From: Parapedobacter defluvii
GTDB taxonomy: Bacteria; Bacteroidota; Bacteroidia; Sphingobacteriales; Sphingobacteriaceae
NCBI RefSeq assembly: GCF_014642075.1
Contig: NZ_BMIK01000030.1
Coordinates: forward strand, 1 to 40,436
Length of the DNA stretch: 40,436 nt
Direction: 5' to 3'
A program made the position numbers and the translations under genes. The notes beneath the pieces are model-generated. The model searched no databases. It was not told where the DNA came from and worked only from the letters and a program-made list of their open reading frames with translations. The stretch's first letter is position 1. Each line of letters opens with the position of its first letter. Of the stretch, positions 31,583 to 40,337 are shown one piece after another.

Positions 31583-32852
31583 AACGCAACCTCCCCCGTA
31601 TCATCCAATAAGCGGGTTGGATTTAATTAAACCCCAAGAAATTACGTTTTCGAATGGATTGAAAGTTTTTATCTTCGATTCCGGTGAACAGGATTTGGTA
31701 CGTATTGAATGGATTGTTGATCATCTTTTCGGCCGGGAGGATCAAGCGCTCTTGAATTCCAGCATCTGCGAATTATTACCGGAAGGCACGCTTACGCTTA
31801 GCAGTGCTCAGATTGCGGAATTAGTTGATTTCCATGGTGCATTTTTAATACCGGGAGTTGGTTATGATCAATCTTCATTGACGTTATTTTCGTTGAATAA
31901 GCATCTTGAGGAATTATTGCCGGTAGTCAAAGATATGTTGACGAATGCTGTTTTTTCTGAAAAGGAACTTGCAACCTATATCCGCAACAATAAGCAGAAG
32001 CTACAGGTTTCTCTTCAGAAAAATAGTTTTGTAGCACGCAGGCTGTTTAATAAATCCGTATTTGGAACAGCCCGTTATGGATATGTACCTGAGGTATCAG
32101 ACTACGATGAACTGACCAGAAACAACTTATTGGTATTGTTCAGTCAGCAGTATAGACCATCAAATTGCACATTGGTTGTTTCTGGTAAGATTACCGGAAA
32201 TGTTATAAATAGCCTGGATCGCTTGTTTGGAAATGACTGGGTGGATCAAAATGGAGCCCTGCCTATTGAGCAAATACCCAATGTGCTTCCCACAGCAGGG
32301 AAGCTAGCCGTTGACGTGCGTAAAGATGCGATGCAATCGGCCATCCGCATGGGATGCCTGAGCGTACAGCGCCCTCATCCTGATTTTCCCGGGCTGCAGG
32401 TGCTGAACACGGTATTGGGAGGGTATTTCGGTTCACGCCTGATGACCAATATCCGGGAGGATAAGGGCTATACGTACAGCATTAGCTCAGGTATGGCATC
32501 GTTAAAGCACAGTGCTTTTTTTACCCTTGGATCGGAAGTAGGGGTGGATGTAACGGCTGCAACGCTCGGTGAAATTGAAAGGGAAATTAATAGACTCCGG
32601 GATGAGCCGGTGAGCAATGAAGAACTTGCGGTGGTTAGGAGTTATATTATGGGGAGCCTATTGGGCAGTCTGGAGAATGTATTTTCTCACGCTGACAAAT
32701 TCAAGAATGTATATTTTTCTGGGTTGGGACTGGAATACTACGATCGTTATACTTCCGTAATCAACACGATTACTCCCGACGAAATATGCCATTTAGCCAA
32801 TACATATCTGGATTTTGATAAAATGGTCAAGGTAGTAGTCGGAAAGATTTAG
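31572..32852 (+). CDS. M16B peptidase, non-catalytic partner subunit
   Basis: A 426-aa M16-fold protein without HxxEH (the equivalent region reads WIVDHLFGREDQALLNSSICELLPEG). The C-terminal half keeps the substrate-binding features of partner subunits, including GGYFGSRLMTNIREDKGYTYSISSG (the RxxxGYTY element). It overlaps the catalytic gene by 11 bp, so they are translationally coupled and likely made in equal amounts. Its end is convergent with pabB, 8 bp apart. Confidence 0.93.
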   Translation: MLTRTQPPPYHPISGLDLIKPQEITFSNGLKVFIFDSGEQDLVRIEWIVDHLFGREDQALLNSSICELLPEGTLTLSSAQIAELVDFHGAFLIPGVGYDQSSLTLFSLNKHLEELLPVVKDMLTNAVFSEKELATYIRNNKQKLQVSLQKNSFVARRLFNKSVFGTARYGYVPEVSDYDELTRNNLLVLFSQQYRPSNCTLVVSGKITGNVINSLDRLFGNDWVDQNGALPIEQIPNVLPTAGKLAVDVRKDAMQSAIRMGCLSVQRPHPDFPGLQVLNTVLGGYFGSRLMTNIREDKGYTYSISSGMASLKHSAFFTLGSEVGVDVTAATLGEIEREINRLRDEPVSNEELAVVRSYIMGSLLGSLENVFSHADKFKNVYFSGLGLEYYDRYTSVINTITPDEICHLANTYLDFDKMVKVVVGKI

Positions 32853-32860
32853 CCATGATA

Positions 32861-34147
32861 TTAGCCGGTAGCCATTGACTTCAGCACTTCAAACAGCGCC
32901 TTCCCTTTTAATAGGCATTCGTTATATTCTTTTTCCGGATCAGCATTGTCCGTAATTGCTCCTCCGGTATGAAACGATAGGTAACCATTGTCTGCATTGT
33001 AAATCAAGGTGCGGATGACTACACTGAAATCATAATTGCCCTGTGGACTAAAATATCCCAACGCTCCAGAATAGACTCCTCTACGGCTGTTTTCGTAACG
33101 ATCGATCAATTTCATCGCACTGATTTTTGGAGCCCCGGTCATGGATCCGGCAGGAAACGTATTACGAATGGTATCCGCGGGGCTTATTCCTTCACGGATT
33201 TGGCAGGTGATGGTAGAAATCAACTGATGAACCTGTCTAAAGCTATGTATCTGAAGGAGATCAGAGGCCTTAACCGTACCCGGTTCGGCACTGCGCGTCA
33301 GATCATTTCTTACGAGGTCGACAATCATGATGTTTTCGCTGATTTCTTTCGGGCTGGTGGCGAGGGCGTTTTTCAATTGATCGTCTTCGCCCGCAGTTTT
33401 ACCCCGCGGAGCGGTACCTTTAATGGGTTGTGACAACAAGGTTCGGCCGTTTTTGGAAAGGAAGCGTTCCGGAGAAGCCGATAAGATATATTTTTGTCCG
33501 AATTTGAAGAAGCATGAAAACGGAGTGGGTGATACTTCGTTGAGTTTCCGGTAGGCTTCCAGCGGATTGAGGGATATCTGCTCTGCAAAAAATTCCTGGC
33601 AAAGGTTCACTTCGTAGATGTCTCCCTTCCGGATATGTCTCTGTAGCTCAGCAAATGCCGAAAAATAGGTGGATCTGTTCATCCGTTTTTTCAGCTGCCC
33701 CTTGAAACCCAACGGTTCGTCTTTTATTTCAGTGGCCTCGATCTGCGTTATGATCGCCTTCGGATCAGATCCCTTGATTTCTGCATTATATTGACCGATA
33801 AGCAGCGTATATTCGGGTACAAAAAAATAAGCATCGGGGAACTCTGTGTAATTGGGATGTTGGGAATGCAGGTTTTCAATTTCATTCTTTAGGTCATATC
33901 CCAAAAATCCCGGAATCCACGCATCCGGATGGTTGTCAATAAATTGCTGTAGTTTAGTAAATGTATTGCTACCATCTGATAGGAAAGATGCAGCTGTCCC
34001 TACGGCGATAAACACGTCAATATTGCCGTAATTATCGCGGTATCCATTGGAGTCCAAGTAACAGACGCTGTTAAACTGCATTGCCCACTGCAATGCCTTT
34101 TGTGTAAAAGTTTCACTGTCGTTCAGATGGCATGCCAGTGATACCAT
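32861..34147 (-). CDS. pabB: Aminodeoxychorismate synthase component I
   Basis: A 428-aa chorismate-binding enzyme. It uses chorismate and ammonia (from PabA) to make 4-amino-4-deoxychorismate for folate. It has QPIKGTAPRGKTAGED (the PIKG lysine distinguishes PabB from anthranilate synthase, which has PIAG), ENIMIVDLVRNDL, FPAGSMTGAPKISAMKLIDRYE and GGAITDNADPEKEYNECLLKGKAL. It follows purA by 15 bp, so a purA-pabB operon is likely. It may be annotated as anthranilate synthase-like, but the Lys argues for PabB. Confidence 0.93.
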   Translation of the reverse strand: MVSLACHLNDSETFTQKALQWAMQFNSVCYLDSNGYRDNYGNIDVFIAVGTAASFLSDGSNTFTKLQQFIDNHPDAWIPGFLGYDLKNEIENLHSQHPNYTEFPDAYFFVPEYTLLIGQYNAEIKGSDPKAIITQIEATEIKDEPLGFKGQLKKRMNRSTYFSAFAELQRHIRKGDIYEVNLCQEFFAEQISLNPLEAYRKLNEVSPTPFSCFFKFGQKYILSASPERFLSKNGRTLLSQPIKGTAPRGKTAGEDDQLKNALATSPKEISENIMIVDLVRNDLTRSAEPGTVKASDLLQIHSFRQVHQLISTITCQIREGISPADTIRNTFPAGSMTGAPKISAMKLIDRYENSRRGVYSGALGYFSPQGNYDFSVVIRTLIYNADNGYLSFHTGGAITDNADPEKEYNECLLKGKALFEVLKSMATG

Positions 34148-34162
34148 GATACGGAATGCTAA

Positions 34163-35440
34163 TTATTCACTCAACAGCAGGGTCTGTGTACGATCGGGTC
34201 CTACAGAAAGGTATTTGATCGGTACACCTAAGTGGGTTTCCAAATATTGAATGTATGACTTCAGTGTATCGGGAATTTGTTCCTTATCGGTAATTCCGCA
34301 CAGGTCAGCATTCCATCCCTGCAGTTGCTCATATACTGGTTCCGGTTTAACACTTACAATATCGTAAGGCATGTAGTCGATTTTTTCTCCATTTTGGATG
34401 TAATGTGTACAAGCGTAGATGGTATCGAATCCGCTTAGCACGTCGGCTTTTGTCATCACTAACTCAGTGACCCCGTTGAGCATGATGGCATATTTGAGTG
34501 CAGGGAGATCGATCCAACCCGTACGGCGGGCACGTCCGGTAGTTGCACCGAATTCATGCCCCAATTGGCGGAGTTTTTCACCGGTCTCATTTTCTAACTC
34601 GGTGGGGAAGGGGCCGCCACCTACCCGGGTGCAGTATGCTTTGAAAATGCCAATGACGTGGCCGATTTTGGAAGGGGCTATGCCCAATCCGGTGCATGCG
34701 CCGGCCGTGGTCGTATTGGATGAGGTAACAAAAGGATATGAACCGAAATCAATATCCAATAAGGTTCCCTGTGCGCCTTCCGCAAGCACGCGCTTGCCTT
34801 CATTGAGATATTTATTTACAAGGTGTTCGCTGTCTACATGGGGGATTGTTTTCAGGAATTCCACCGCTTCCATGAACGCTTGTTCACGTTCGCTGAAATC
34901 AGGTATTTCGCCGTAATGGGAAAGGATGGACTTGTGTTTTTCAACCAGTCGTTGGTACCGCTCCATGAAATCGGGTAGGGTAGTATCACCCACACGTAAT
35001 CCATTTCTGCCGGTTTTATCCATGTAAGTAGGGCCGATGCCTTTCAGTGTGGAGCCGATTTTCCCTGCACCCATTTTGCTTTCGGACGCTGCGTCGAGCA
35101 ATTGATGGGTTGGCAGAATCAAGTGAGCTTTTCGGGCGATGACGAGTGTACCCGCCGCTACCGGATCAAAGCCGCTTTTCTTTAAGGTATCCAGCTCCCG
35201 CTTCAAAGTAATGGGATCGATAACTACCCCATTGCCGATTAGGTTGAGCGTATCTTTGTTGAATATTCCCGATGGGATTGTATTCAATACATATTTCTGG
35301 TTATCAAATTCCAGCGTATGTCCTGCGTTAGGCCCCCCCTGGAAACGGGCAATCAAATCATATTTGGGACACAGCACATCTACAATTTTGCCTTTCCCTT
35401 CATCGCCCCATTGCAGGCCTAAAAGCACATCAACTTGCAT
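34163..35440 (-). CDS. purA: Adenylosuccinate synthetase
   Basis: A 425-aa enzyme that joins IMP and aspartate with GTP, the first committed step to AMP. It has the P-loop-like LLGLQWGDEGKGKIVD, the catalytic His in GGPNAGHTL, ARKAHLILPTHQLLD, ILAEGAQGTLLDIDFGSYPFVTSSNTTTAGACTGLGI and TTTGRARRTGWID. It is full length, and upstream of pabB in the same operon. A -7-like TAGATTTG is present at 35500-35493 on its strand. Confidence 0.98.
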   Translation of the reverse strand: MQVDVLLGLQWGDEGKGKIVDVLCPKYDLIARFQGGPNAGHTLEFDNQKYVLNTIPSGIFNKDTLNLIGNGVVIDPITLKRELDTLKKSGFDPVAAGTLVIARKAHLILPTHQLLDAASESKMGAGKIGSTLKGIGPTYMDKTGRNGLRVGDTTLPDFMERYQRLVEKHKSILSHYGEIPDFSEREQAFMEAVEFLKTIPHVDSEHLVNKYLNEGKRVLAEGAQGTLLDIDFGSYPFVTSSNTTTAGACTGLGIAPSKIGHVIGIFKAYCTRVGGGPFPTELENETGEKLRQLGHEFGATTGRARRTGWIDLPALKYAIMLNGVTELVMTKADVLSGFDTIYACTHYIQNGEKIDYMPYDIVSVKPEPVYEQLQGWNADLCGITDKEQIPDTLKSYIQYLETHLGVPIKYLSVGPDRTQTLLLSE

Positions 35441-35596
35441 AGTTTAATTCAGCATTGAAAATGAAATCATTAAATGGAATACCAATTTTTGGCAAATCTA
35501 ACATTATTTTGATATTCTACGAGGACTAATTCCAAAAGATCATTCCGTGCCGTCTGTTGACAGCAGTGAGGTATGGTTAGGCATGCACAGAAATAC

Positions 35597-36106
35597 TTAA
35601 TGGGTTTCAGCAAGTTCTTCTTTTCTCCTTGCCGGTGCGGCTTGTACGCTTTCCTTTTTGGCTGAGCAATCACTGCATACGCCATAGAGATTGAGGGAGT
35701 GGTGTTTGATATCAAATTTGAGGAGTTCACCCATCATGCTCTGTATTTGGTGGATACGGGGGTCGCAGAATTCGACGACTTTGCCGCATTCTATGCAAAT
35801 AATGTGGTCGTGTTGCTTATATCCATAAGACTTTTCAAACTGCGCCATGTTTTTCCCGAACTGATGTTTTGTCACCAGGTCACAGGATACCAACAGTTCC
35901 AACGTGTTGTATACAGTCGCCCGGCTTACCCGGTACTTTTTATTTTTCATGTGGATATACAGCGATTCCACATCGAAATGGTCATTCCGGGAATAGATTT
36001 CTTCCAGAATGGCATAGCGTTCCGGGGTCTTACGAAGACTTTTATTTTCTAGGTAGGCCTCGAAAATTTTCTTTACTGTTTGATAGTTTTCCGTTTGAGT
36101 CATCAT
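35597..36106 (-). CDS. Fur-family metal/peroxide-responsive repressor
   Basis: A 169-aa regulator. The N-terminal winged helix ([54 protein letters not shown]) is followed by the dimer/metal domain [21 protein letters not shown] and [11 protein letters not shown], with two CxxC pairs for structural zinc. The C-terminal tail is Ala/Arg/Glu-rich. Whether it senses iron (Fur), peroxide (PerR) or zinc (Zur) cannot be told. It starts MMTQ; either Met may be used. Symmetric half-sites overlap its promoter, suggesting autoregulation. Confidence 0.93.
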   Translation of the reverse strand: MMTQTENYQTVKKIFEAYLENKSLRKTPERYAILEEIYSRNDHFDVESLYIHMKNKKYRVSRATVYNTLELLVSCDLVTKHQFGKNMAQFEKSYGYKQHDHIICIECGKVVEFCDPRIHQIQSMMGELLKFDIKHHSLNLYGVCSDCSAKKESVQAAPARRKEELAETH

Positions 36107-36122
36107 CCGAAAGTTTAACGTA

Positions 36123-36158
36123 CAAACTTAGGTAAATTTGCGCTAATATGCAAATTTA
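36123..36158 (-). promoter_or_regulatory. Promoter with three alternating half-sites upstream of the Fur-family gene
   Basis: The plus strand holds CAAACTTA (36123-36130), TAAATTTG (36133-36140) and CAAATTTA (36151-36158): three copies in alternating orientation. The last two extend to a perfect 9-bp inverted repeat with 8-nt spacer. On the minus strand they also form a promoter: TTTG (36154-36151), N20, TAAGTTTG (36130-36123), about 17 nt before the ATG. Overlap of promoter and symmetric sites suggests an autoregulatory box; binding by this protein is inference. Confidence 0.6.
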
Positions 36159-36242
36159 TCGATTTCTCATCTGCCGCCTAAGAATAAGTTCACAGATGGA
36201 ATATACACAAAATTGTTGGGATACATAAGTTACCATTCGGCC

Positions 36243-38450
36243 TCAATCAACCGAGTCAAAACGGGTAATTCCTGTAATCCCTTTAATCTGCTTTAAATGC
36301 CGGATCAGGCTTTCCAAGTGGGCCGTATCATTTACGAAAATCATGATTGAACCTTCAAAGATACCGTCGTTACTGGATATGGTAATGGAGCGGATGTTTA
36401 TTTTAAAGTCGTCTGAAATCACTTTGGTGATCTTATTGACCAGCCCGACATCATCGATACCAACAATATGTAATCCGGTCAGGAATGCCAGTTCTTTTTG
36501 CGAAGTCCATTTTGCCTTAACGATGCGGTAGCCGTAATTGGCCATCAGTTTGGCGGCATTGGGGCAATTCGTCCGGTGGATTTTGATACCATCATTCACC
36601 GTAATGAATCCGAAAACATCGTCACCGGGGATCGGGTTGCAGCAAGGGGATAGCGTATAGTCGATTTTCTGCAGGTCGTCTCCGATCAGCAGGGTTTCGT
36701 AGTCTTTTTTATTGATTTTATCTACCAGTCCACCAATATGCGACGCAAATTGCTGTCCGTTTGGCTGATCCACTGTTTTTTCGCTCAGTGCAAATTCCTT
36801 CAGGTTTTTAATATCAATTTCTCCTTTGGCAACATTATAAAACAGATCCTGCGAGGAAGGATATTTGAAAAACATCGTCAGCTTATTGATGTTCTCCGTA
36901 TTGTAGGTAATTTTCAGTGATTTGAGTTTCCGTTCGAGGATTTCCTTTCCATCTTCGGCCACCCGCCGTTTCTCTTCTTTGAGCGCGGATTTGATTTTGG
37001 ACTTGGCTTTGGCGGTAACTACAAAGTTGAGCCAATCCTCTTTGGGTGTCTGCTTACTCGACGTAATGATTTCCACTTGGTCGCCATTCTGCAACTTATG
37101 GCTTAGGGGAACCAGTTTGTGATTAACCTTTGCACCGATACAGCTGGCGCCGAGATCAGAATGTATCTCAAAGGCAAAATCCAGCGCAGTGGCGTTGTGA
37201 GGTAGCTGGATAAGCGCACCTTTAGGTGTGAAAATAAAGATTTCATCCGAAAACAGATTCATCTTGAAATCATCCAGGAAATCCATCGCATTCGGCTCCG
37301 GATTGCTCAGTATTTCACGTACTTTCTGTATCCATTGATCCAATCCGCTGTCGGAATTGGATTCTTTGTATTTCCAGTGGGCAGCAAACCCTTTTTCCGC
37401 AATTTCGTTCATCCGGATGGTGCGGATCTGAACTTCCACCCATTGGCCTTTCGGCCCCATTACCGTCGTATGGAGCGACTCATATCCGTTGGCTTTGGGA
37501 GACGAGACCCAATCTCTTAACCGGTCCGGGTTTGGCCGGTACAGGTCTGTTACGATGGAATAGGCCTTCCAGCAATCCGCTTTTTCGTTTTCCTGCGCGG
37601 TATCGATGATGATACGGATGGCAAAAAGGTCATACACCTCTTCAAAGGGGATGGATTTCTTACGCATTTTGCTCCAGATGGAGTGAATGGATTTCGGTCG
37701 GCCAAAAACCTGCGCTTTGATACCCTGCTCGTGTAATATTTCCTTGATAGGCTCTACAAAGTTATAGATGAAACGCTCGCGCTCTGCTTTTTTCTCATTC
37801 AGCTTCTTCGCGATGAATTTATACGTGTCTGGATCCGTGTATTTCATGGAAAGATCTTCCAATTCGGATTTAATGGCGTATAACCCCAGGCGGTGGGCCA
37901 ATGGTGCGTACAGGTATGACGTTTCCGAAGCGATTTTAAGCTGTTTGTCCCGTGGCATAAAATCCATCGTCCGCATATTATGCAGCCGGTCAGCCAGCTT
38001 GATCAGAATGACCCGCACATCGTCTGCCAGGGTGAGTAACATTTTCCGGAAATTTTCCGCCTGCATTGAGCTGTTTGGATCAAATATGCCGGATATTTTT
38101 GTCAATCCATCAATGATGCGGGCTACTTTCTTGCCAAATTCACGCTCAATATCATCCAAGGTGATGGAGGTGTCCTCTACCACATCGTGTAACAATGCGC
38201 ACACAATGGAGGTGGTTCCTAATCCAATTTCTTCTGCGGCAATTTGGGCCACAGCTATCGGATGGTAAATATAGGGCTCGCCCGATTTGCGGCGCATATC
38301 TTTATGGCTTTCGAGTGCCAAATCGAATGCCTTGCGTATCATCTGTTTATCCCCCCGCTGTAGTGTAGGTTTACACGCGCGTAATAATGCACGGTATCGC
38401 CTGCGTATTTCCTTGCTTTCTGCTTCTAAATCTATTACTAATTCTTTCAT
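36243..38450 (-). CDS. Bifunctional (p)ppGpp synthetase/hydrolase (RelA/SpoT homologue)
   Basis: A 735-aa long RSH protein. The N-terminal HD hydrolase domain is intact (YHPIAVAQIAAEE, ALLHDVVEDTSIT). The synthetase domain is present (RIIIDTAQENEKADCWKAYSIV, then DRLRDWVSSPKANGYESLHTTVMGPKGQWVEVQIRT, AAHWKYKE). Next come a TGS domain (EIFIFTPKGALIQLP), a Cys-containing zinc-finger region (YTLSPCCNPIPGD) and a C-terminal ACT domain. It makes and degrades the stringent-response alarmone. The start MKELVIDLEAESKEI is preferred; the frame opens 14 codons earlier without family resemblance. It lies upstream of, and in the same direction as, the Fur-family gene. Confidence 0.95.
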   Translation of the reverse strand: MKELVIDLEAESKEIRRRYRALLRACKPTLQRGDKQMIRKAFDLALESHKDMRRKSGEPYIYHPIAVAQIAAEEIGLGTTSIVCALLHDVVEDTSITLDDIEREFGKKVARIIDGLTKISGIFDPNSSMQAENFRKMLLTLADDVRVILIKLADRLHNMRTMDFMPRDKQLKIASETSYLYAPLAHRLGLYAIKSELEDLSMKYTDPDTYKFIAKKLNEKKAERERFIYNFVEPIKEILHEQGIKAQVFGRPKSIHSIWSKMRKKSIPFEEVYDLFAIRIIIDTAQENEKADCWKAYSIVTDLYRPNPDRLRDWVSSPKANGYESLHTTVMGPKGQWVEVQIRTIRMNEIAEKGFAAHWKYKESNSDSGLDQWIQKVREILSNPEPNAMDFLDDFKMNLFSDEIFIFTPKGALIQLPHNATALDFAFEIHSDLGASCIGAKVNHKLVPLSHKLQNGDQVEIITSSKQTPKEDWLNFVVTAKAKSKIKSALKEEKRRVAEDGKEILERKLKSLKITYNTENINKLTMFFKYPSSQDLFYNVAKGEIDIKNLKEFALSEKTVDQPNGQQFASHIGGLVDKINKKDYETLLIGDDLQKIDYTLSPCCNPIPGDDVFGFITVNDGIKIHRTNCPNAAKLMANYGYRIVKAKWTSQKELAFLTGLHIVGIDDVGLVNKITKVISDDFKINIRSITISSNDGIFEGSIMIFVNDTAHLESLIRHLKQIKGITGITRFDSVD

Positions 38451-38481
38451 TCGTAACTCTTCTCCCGAAAAAACGACAAAC

Positions 38482-38512
38482 TTGCATATCAATCCAAGTT
38501 TGTCTAAGTTTG
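38482..38512 (+). promoter_or_regulatory. Promoter of the DUF4294-bshB1 operon
   Basis: TTG (38482-38484), a 20-bp spacer and TAAGTTTG (38505-38512) fit the consensus on the plus strand. It would give a ~80-nt leader before the DUF4294 ATG. The AAGTTTGT element occurs twice, 10 bp apart. Confidence 0.6.
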
Positions 38513-38596
38513 TATGTCCGTTAGCAATGATTGGACACGTTTGTTGTCTGTTCGTTTAATCATATAAATATACGGATAATTATTGAAATAGCATAG

Positions 38597-39220
38597 ATGA
38601 CCCGCGTTACAGTGCTGATTTTTTTTGTGATGGTGTTCCTTGCAGGGGTAGCTAAGGCACAGGATACCTTGTCGCGGTCGTCCTACCCCAACCGGGCATC
38701 GTATCGGATGGTACCAACCACCGTGGTAGACGGGGAACTTCTTCCGTGGATGCTGATTCCGGAAGTGGAAGTTACCCGTAAACGTGTTTTTAGAAGCCCT
38801 GAAGATAAAGCGCGTTATCTTAGGCTTCGATACAATGTAATTAAGGTATTGCCTTATGCCAACTATGCGCAACGCCGGTACGAACAATTGTACCGGGATT
38901 TGGCACTCACCGGAAATAAACGCGAACAGAAGCGATTGGTAAAAGCCTGTGAAAAGGAAATCAAAGATATGTTTAATAAGGAAGTGAAAAATCTGACGAT
39001 TTCGCAGGGCGAAATATTGATTAAATTGATCGATCGGCAAACCGGGAATTCGAGCTATGAGGTAGTTAAGGAACTCCGGGGAGGCATCACGGCGTTTTTC
39101 TACCAATCGATTGCCAAGGTGTTCGGACATAACCTGAAAAACAAATACAACATTGAGGATGATTTTGAGATTGAAAATATCATCCGCAGCCTTGAGCGGC
39201 CTACAAACCGGTATTTTTAA
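38597..39220 (+). CDS. DUF4294 exported protein
   Basis: A 207-aa protein. The signal peptide (VTVLIFFVMVFLAGVAKA) precedes the DUF4294 region (VVDGELLPWMLIPEVEVTRKRVFRSPEDKARYLRLRYNVIKVLPYANYAQRRYEQL). Function is unknown. The family is restricted to Bacteroidota as far as I recall. It is 2 bp upstream of bshB1, so they are co-transcribed. Confidence 0.9.
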   Translation: MTRVTVLIFFVMVFLAGVAKAQDTLSRSSYPNRASYRMVPTTVVDGELLPWMLIPEVEVTRKRVFRSPEDKARYLRLRYNVIKVLPYANYAQRRYEQLYRDLALTGNKREQKRLVKACEKEIKDMFNKEVKNLTISQGEILIKLIDRQTGNSSYEVVKELRGGITAFFYQSIAKVFGHNLKNKYNIEDDFEIENIIRSLERPTNRYF

Positions 39221-39222
39221 CC

Positions 39223-39957
39223 ATGAATGAAGATAAACAACTGGACATATTAGTAATTACCGTACATCCCGATGATGCAGAATTGGGTTGCGGGGGAACC
39301 CTGGCCAAACAGGTTGCGATGGGTCGTAAAGTAGGAGTAGTAGACCTTACACGCGGCGAATTAGGTACCCGGGGTACTCCGGAAATACGGAAGGCTGAAG
39401 CGGAAAATGCGGCTGCAATATTAGGGTTATCTGTCCGGGAAAATCTGGGGATGCGTGACGGTTTTTTTCAAAACGATGAACCACACAAACTCCAGGTAAT
39501 ACATGCCATACGCAAATATCGGCCGGAAATTATCATTACCAATGCATTGCATGATCGCCACCCCGACCATGGAAGAGCCGGTGATTTGGTAAACGATGCT
39601 GTATTTTTGGCAGGTCTGCGTAAAATCGAAACTTCCGAAGATGGTTCAAGCCAGGCGCCCCACCGTCCGCGGCTTATGCTCCAATTAATCCAAGACAATT
39701 ATATCAAGCCTGATATCGTTGTCGATATCAGTGATTATTGGGAGCAAAAGATTGAGGCGATTAAGGCCTATCGGTCACAGTTCTTTAACGAGTCTTATCA
39801 GGCGGATGAGCCGGAGACGTACATTTCGAAACCGGATTTTTTGGAGTACATCGAAAGTCGGGCCAGGGAGTACGGTAAATACATCGGCGCGAAACACGGC
39901 GAAGGGTTTACATGCCGGAGGTTACTCGGCGTGGATGATTTGTTCGTATTGAAATAG
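39223..39957 (+). CDS. bshB1: Bacillithiol biosynthesis deacetylase BshB1
   Basis: A 244-aa LmbE/PIG-L-fold zinc deacetylase. It has VHPDDAELGCGGTLAK (zinc ligands His and Asp, catalytic Asp), DLTRGELGTRGTPEIRKAEAENAAAILG, LGMRDGFF and ALHDRHPDHGRAGDLVNDA (third zinc His). It deacetylates GlcNAc-malate to GlcN-malate in bacillithiol synthesis. The TRGELGTRGT and HDRHPDHGR motifs fit BshB1 rather than other LmbE members. It follows the DUF4294 gene by 2 bp. Confidence 0.92.
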   Translation: MNEDKQLDILVITVHPDDAELGCGGTLAKQVAMGRKVGVVDLTRGELGTRGTPEIRKAEAENAAAILGLSVRENLGMRDGFFQNDEPHKLQVIHAIRKYRPEIIITNALHDRHPDHGRAGDLVNDAVFLAGLRKIETSEDGSSQAPHRPRLMLQLIQDNYIKPDIVVDISDYWEQKIEAIKAYRSQFFNESYQADEPETYISKPDFLEYIESRAREYGKYIGAKHGEGFTCRRLLGVDDLFVLK

Positions 39958-39973
39958 CGTCTGATACGTTATG

Positions 39974-40300
39974 CTAAACGGCGAAGCTTTCCCCACAGGC
40001 ACAGGTACGGGAAGCATTTGGATTATGGAATTCAAATCCCTTTCCATTAAGTCCATCAGAGTAATCCAATTCTGTACCAGCCAGATAAAGGTATGATTTG
40101 ATATCCAGGCAGATCTTAATCCCTTTATCCTCAAACAACTGGTCGCCCTTTTTTTCTTCGTTGTCGAAGTTGAGTTTATAACTTAATCCGGAGCACCCCC
40201 CGCTTTCTACGCCCACACGTACAAAATAGGTGTCATCATACTGTTCATTACGCATGATGTCGAGTATACGTTGTTTCGCTTTCTCAGTGATTGTTACCAT
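39974..40300 (-). CDS. IscA/ErpA/HesB-type Fe-S cluster assembly protein
   Basis: A 108-aa A-type carrier with the three conserved cysteines: C36 (ESGGCSGLSY) and C100-x-C102 (RTCACGESF). It receives or carries Fe-S clusters for delivery to target enzymes, in the cytosol. It ends 17 bp from the convergent bshB1. A candidate promoter lies directly upstream. It may be the first gene of an Fe-S unit or stand alone; which A-type protein (SufA, IscA or ErpA) is not determined. Confidence 0.95.
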   Translation of the reverse strand: MVTITEKAKQRILDIMRNEQYDDTYFVRVGVESGGCSGLSYKLNFDNEEKKGDQLFEDKGIKICLDIKSYLYLAGTELDYSDGLNGKGFEFHNPNASRTCACGESFAV

Positions 40301-40305
40301 GAATA

Positions 40306-40337
40306 CAAAGATCGGAAAATTCAGTCGACATTACAAA
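40306..40337 (-). promoter_or_regulatory. Candidate promoter of the IscA/HesB gene
   Basis: On the minus strand TTTG (40337-40334), a 20-bp spacer and GATCTTTG (40313-40306) give a one-mismatch match to TTTG-N19-21-TAnnTTTG. The -7 box ends 5 nt before the ATG, so the message would be nearly leaderless. The remaining bases to the window end show no supported gene. Confidence 0.45.
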
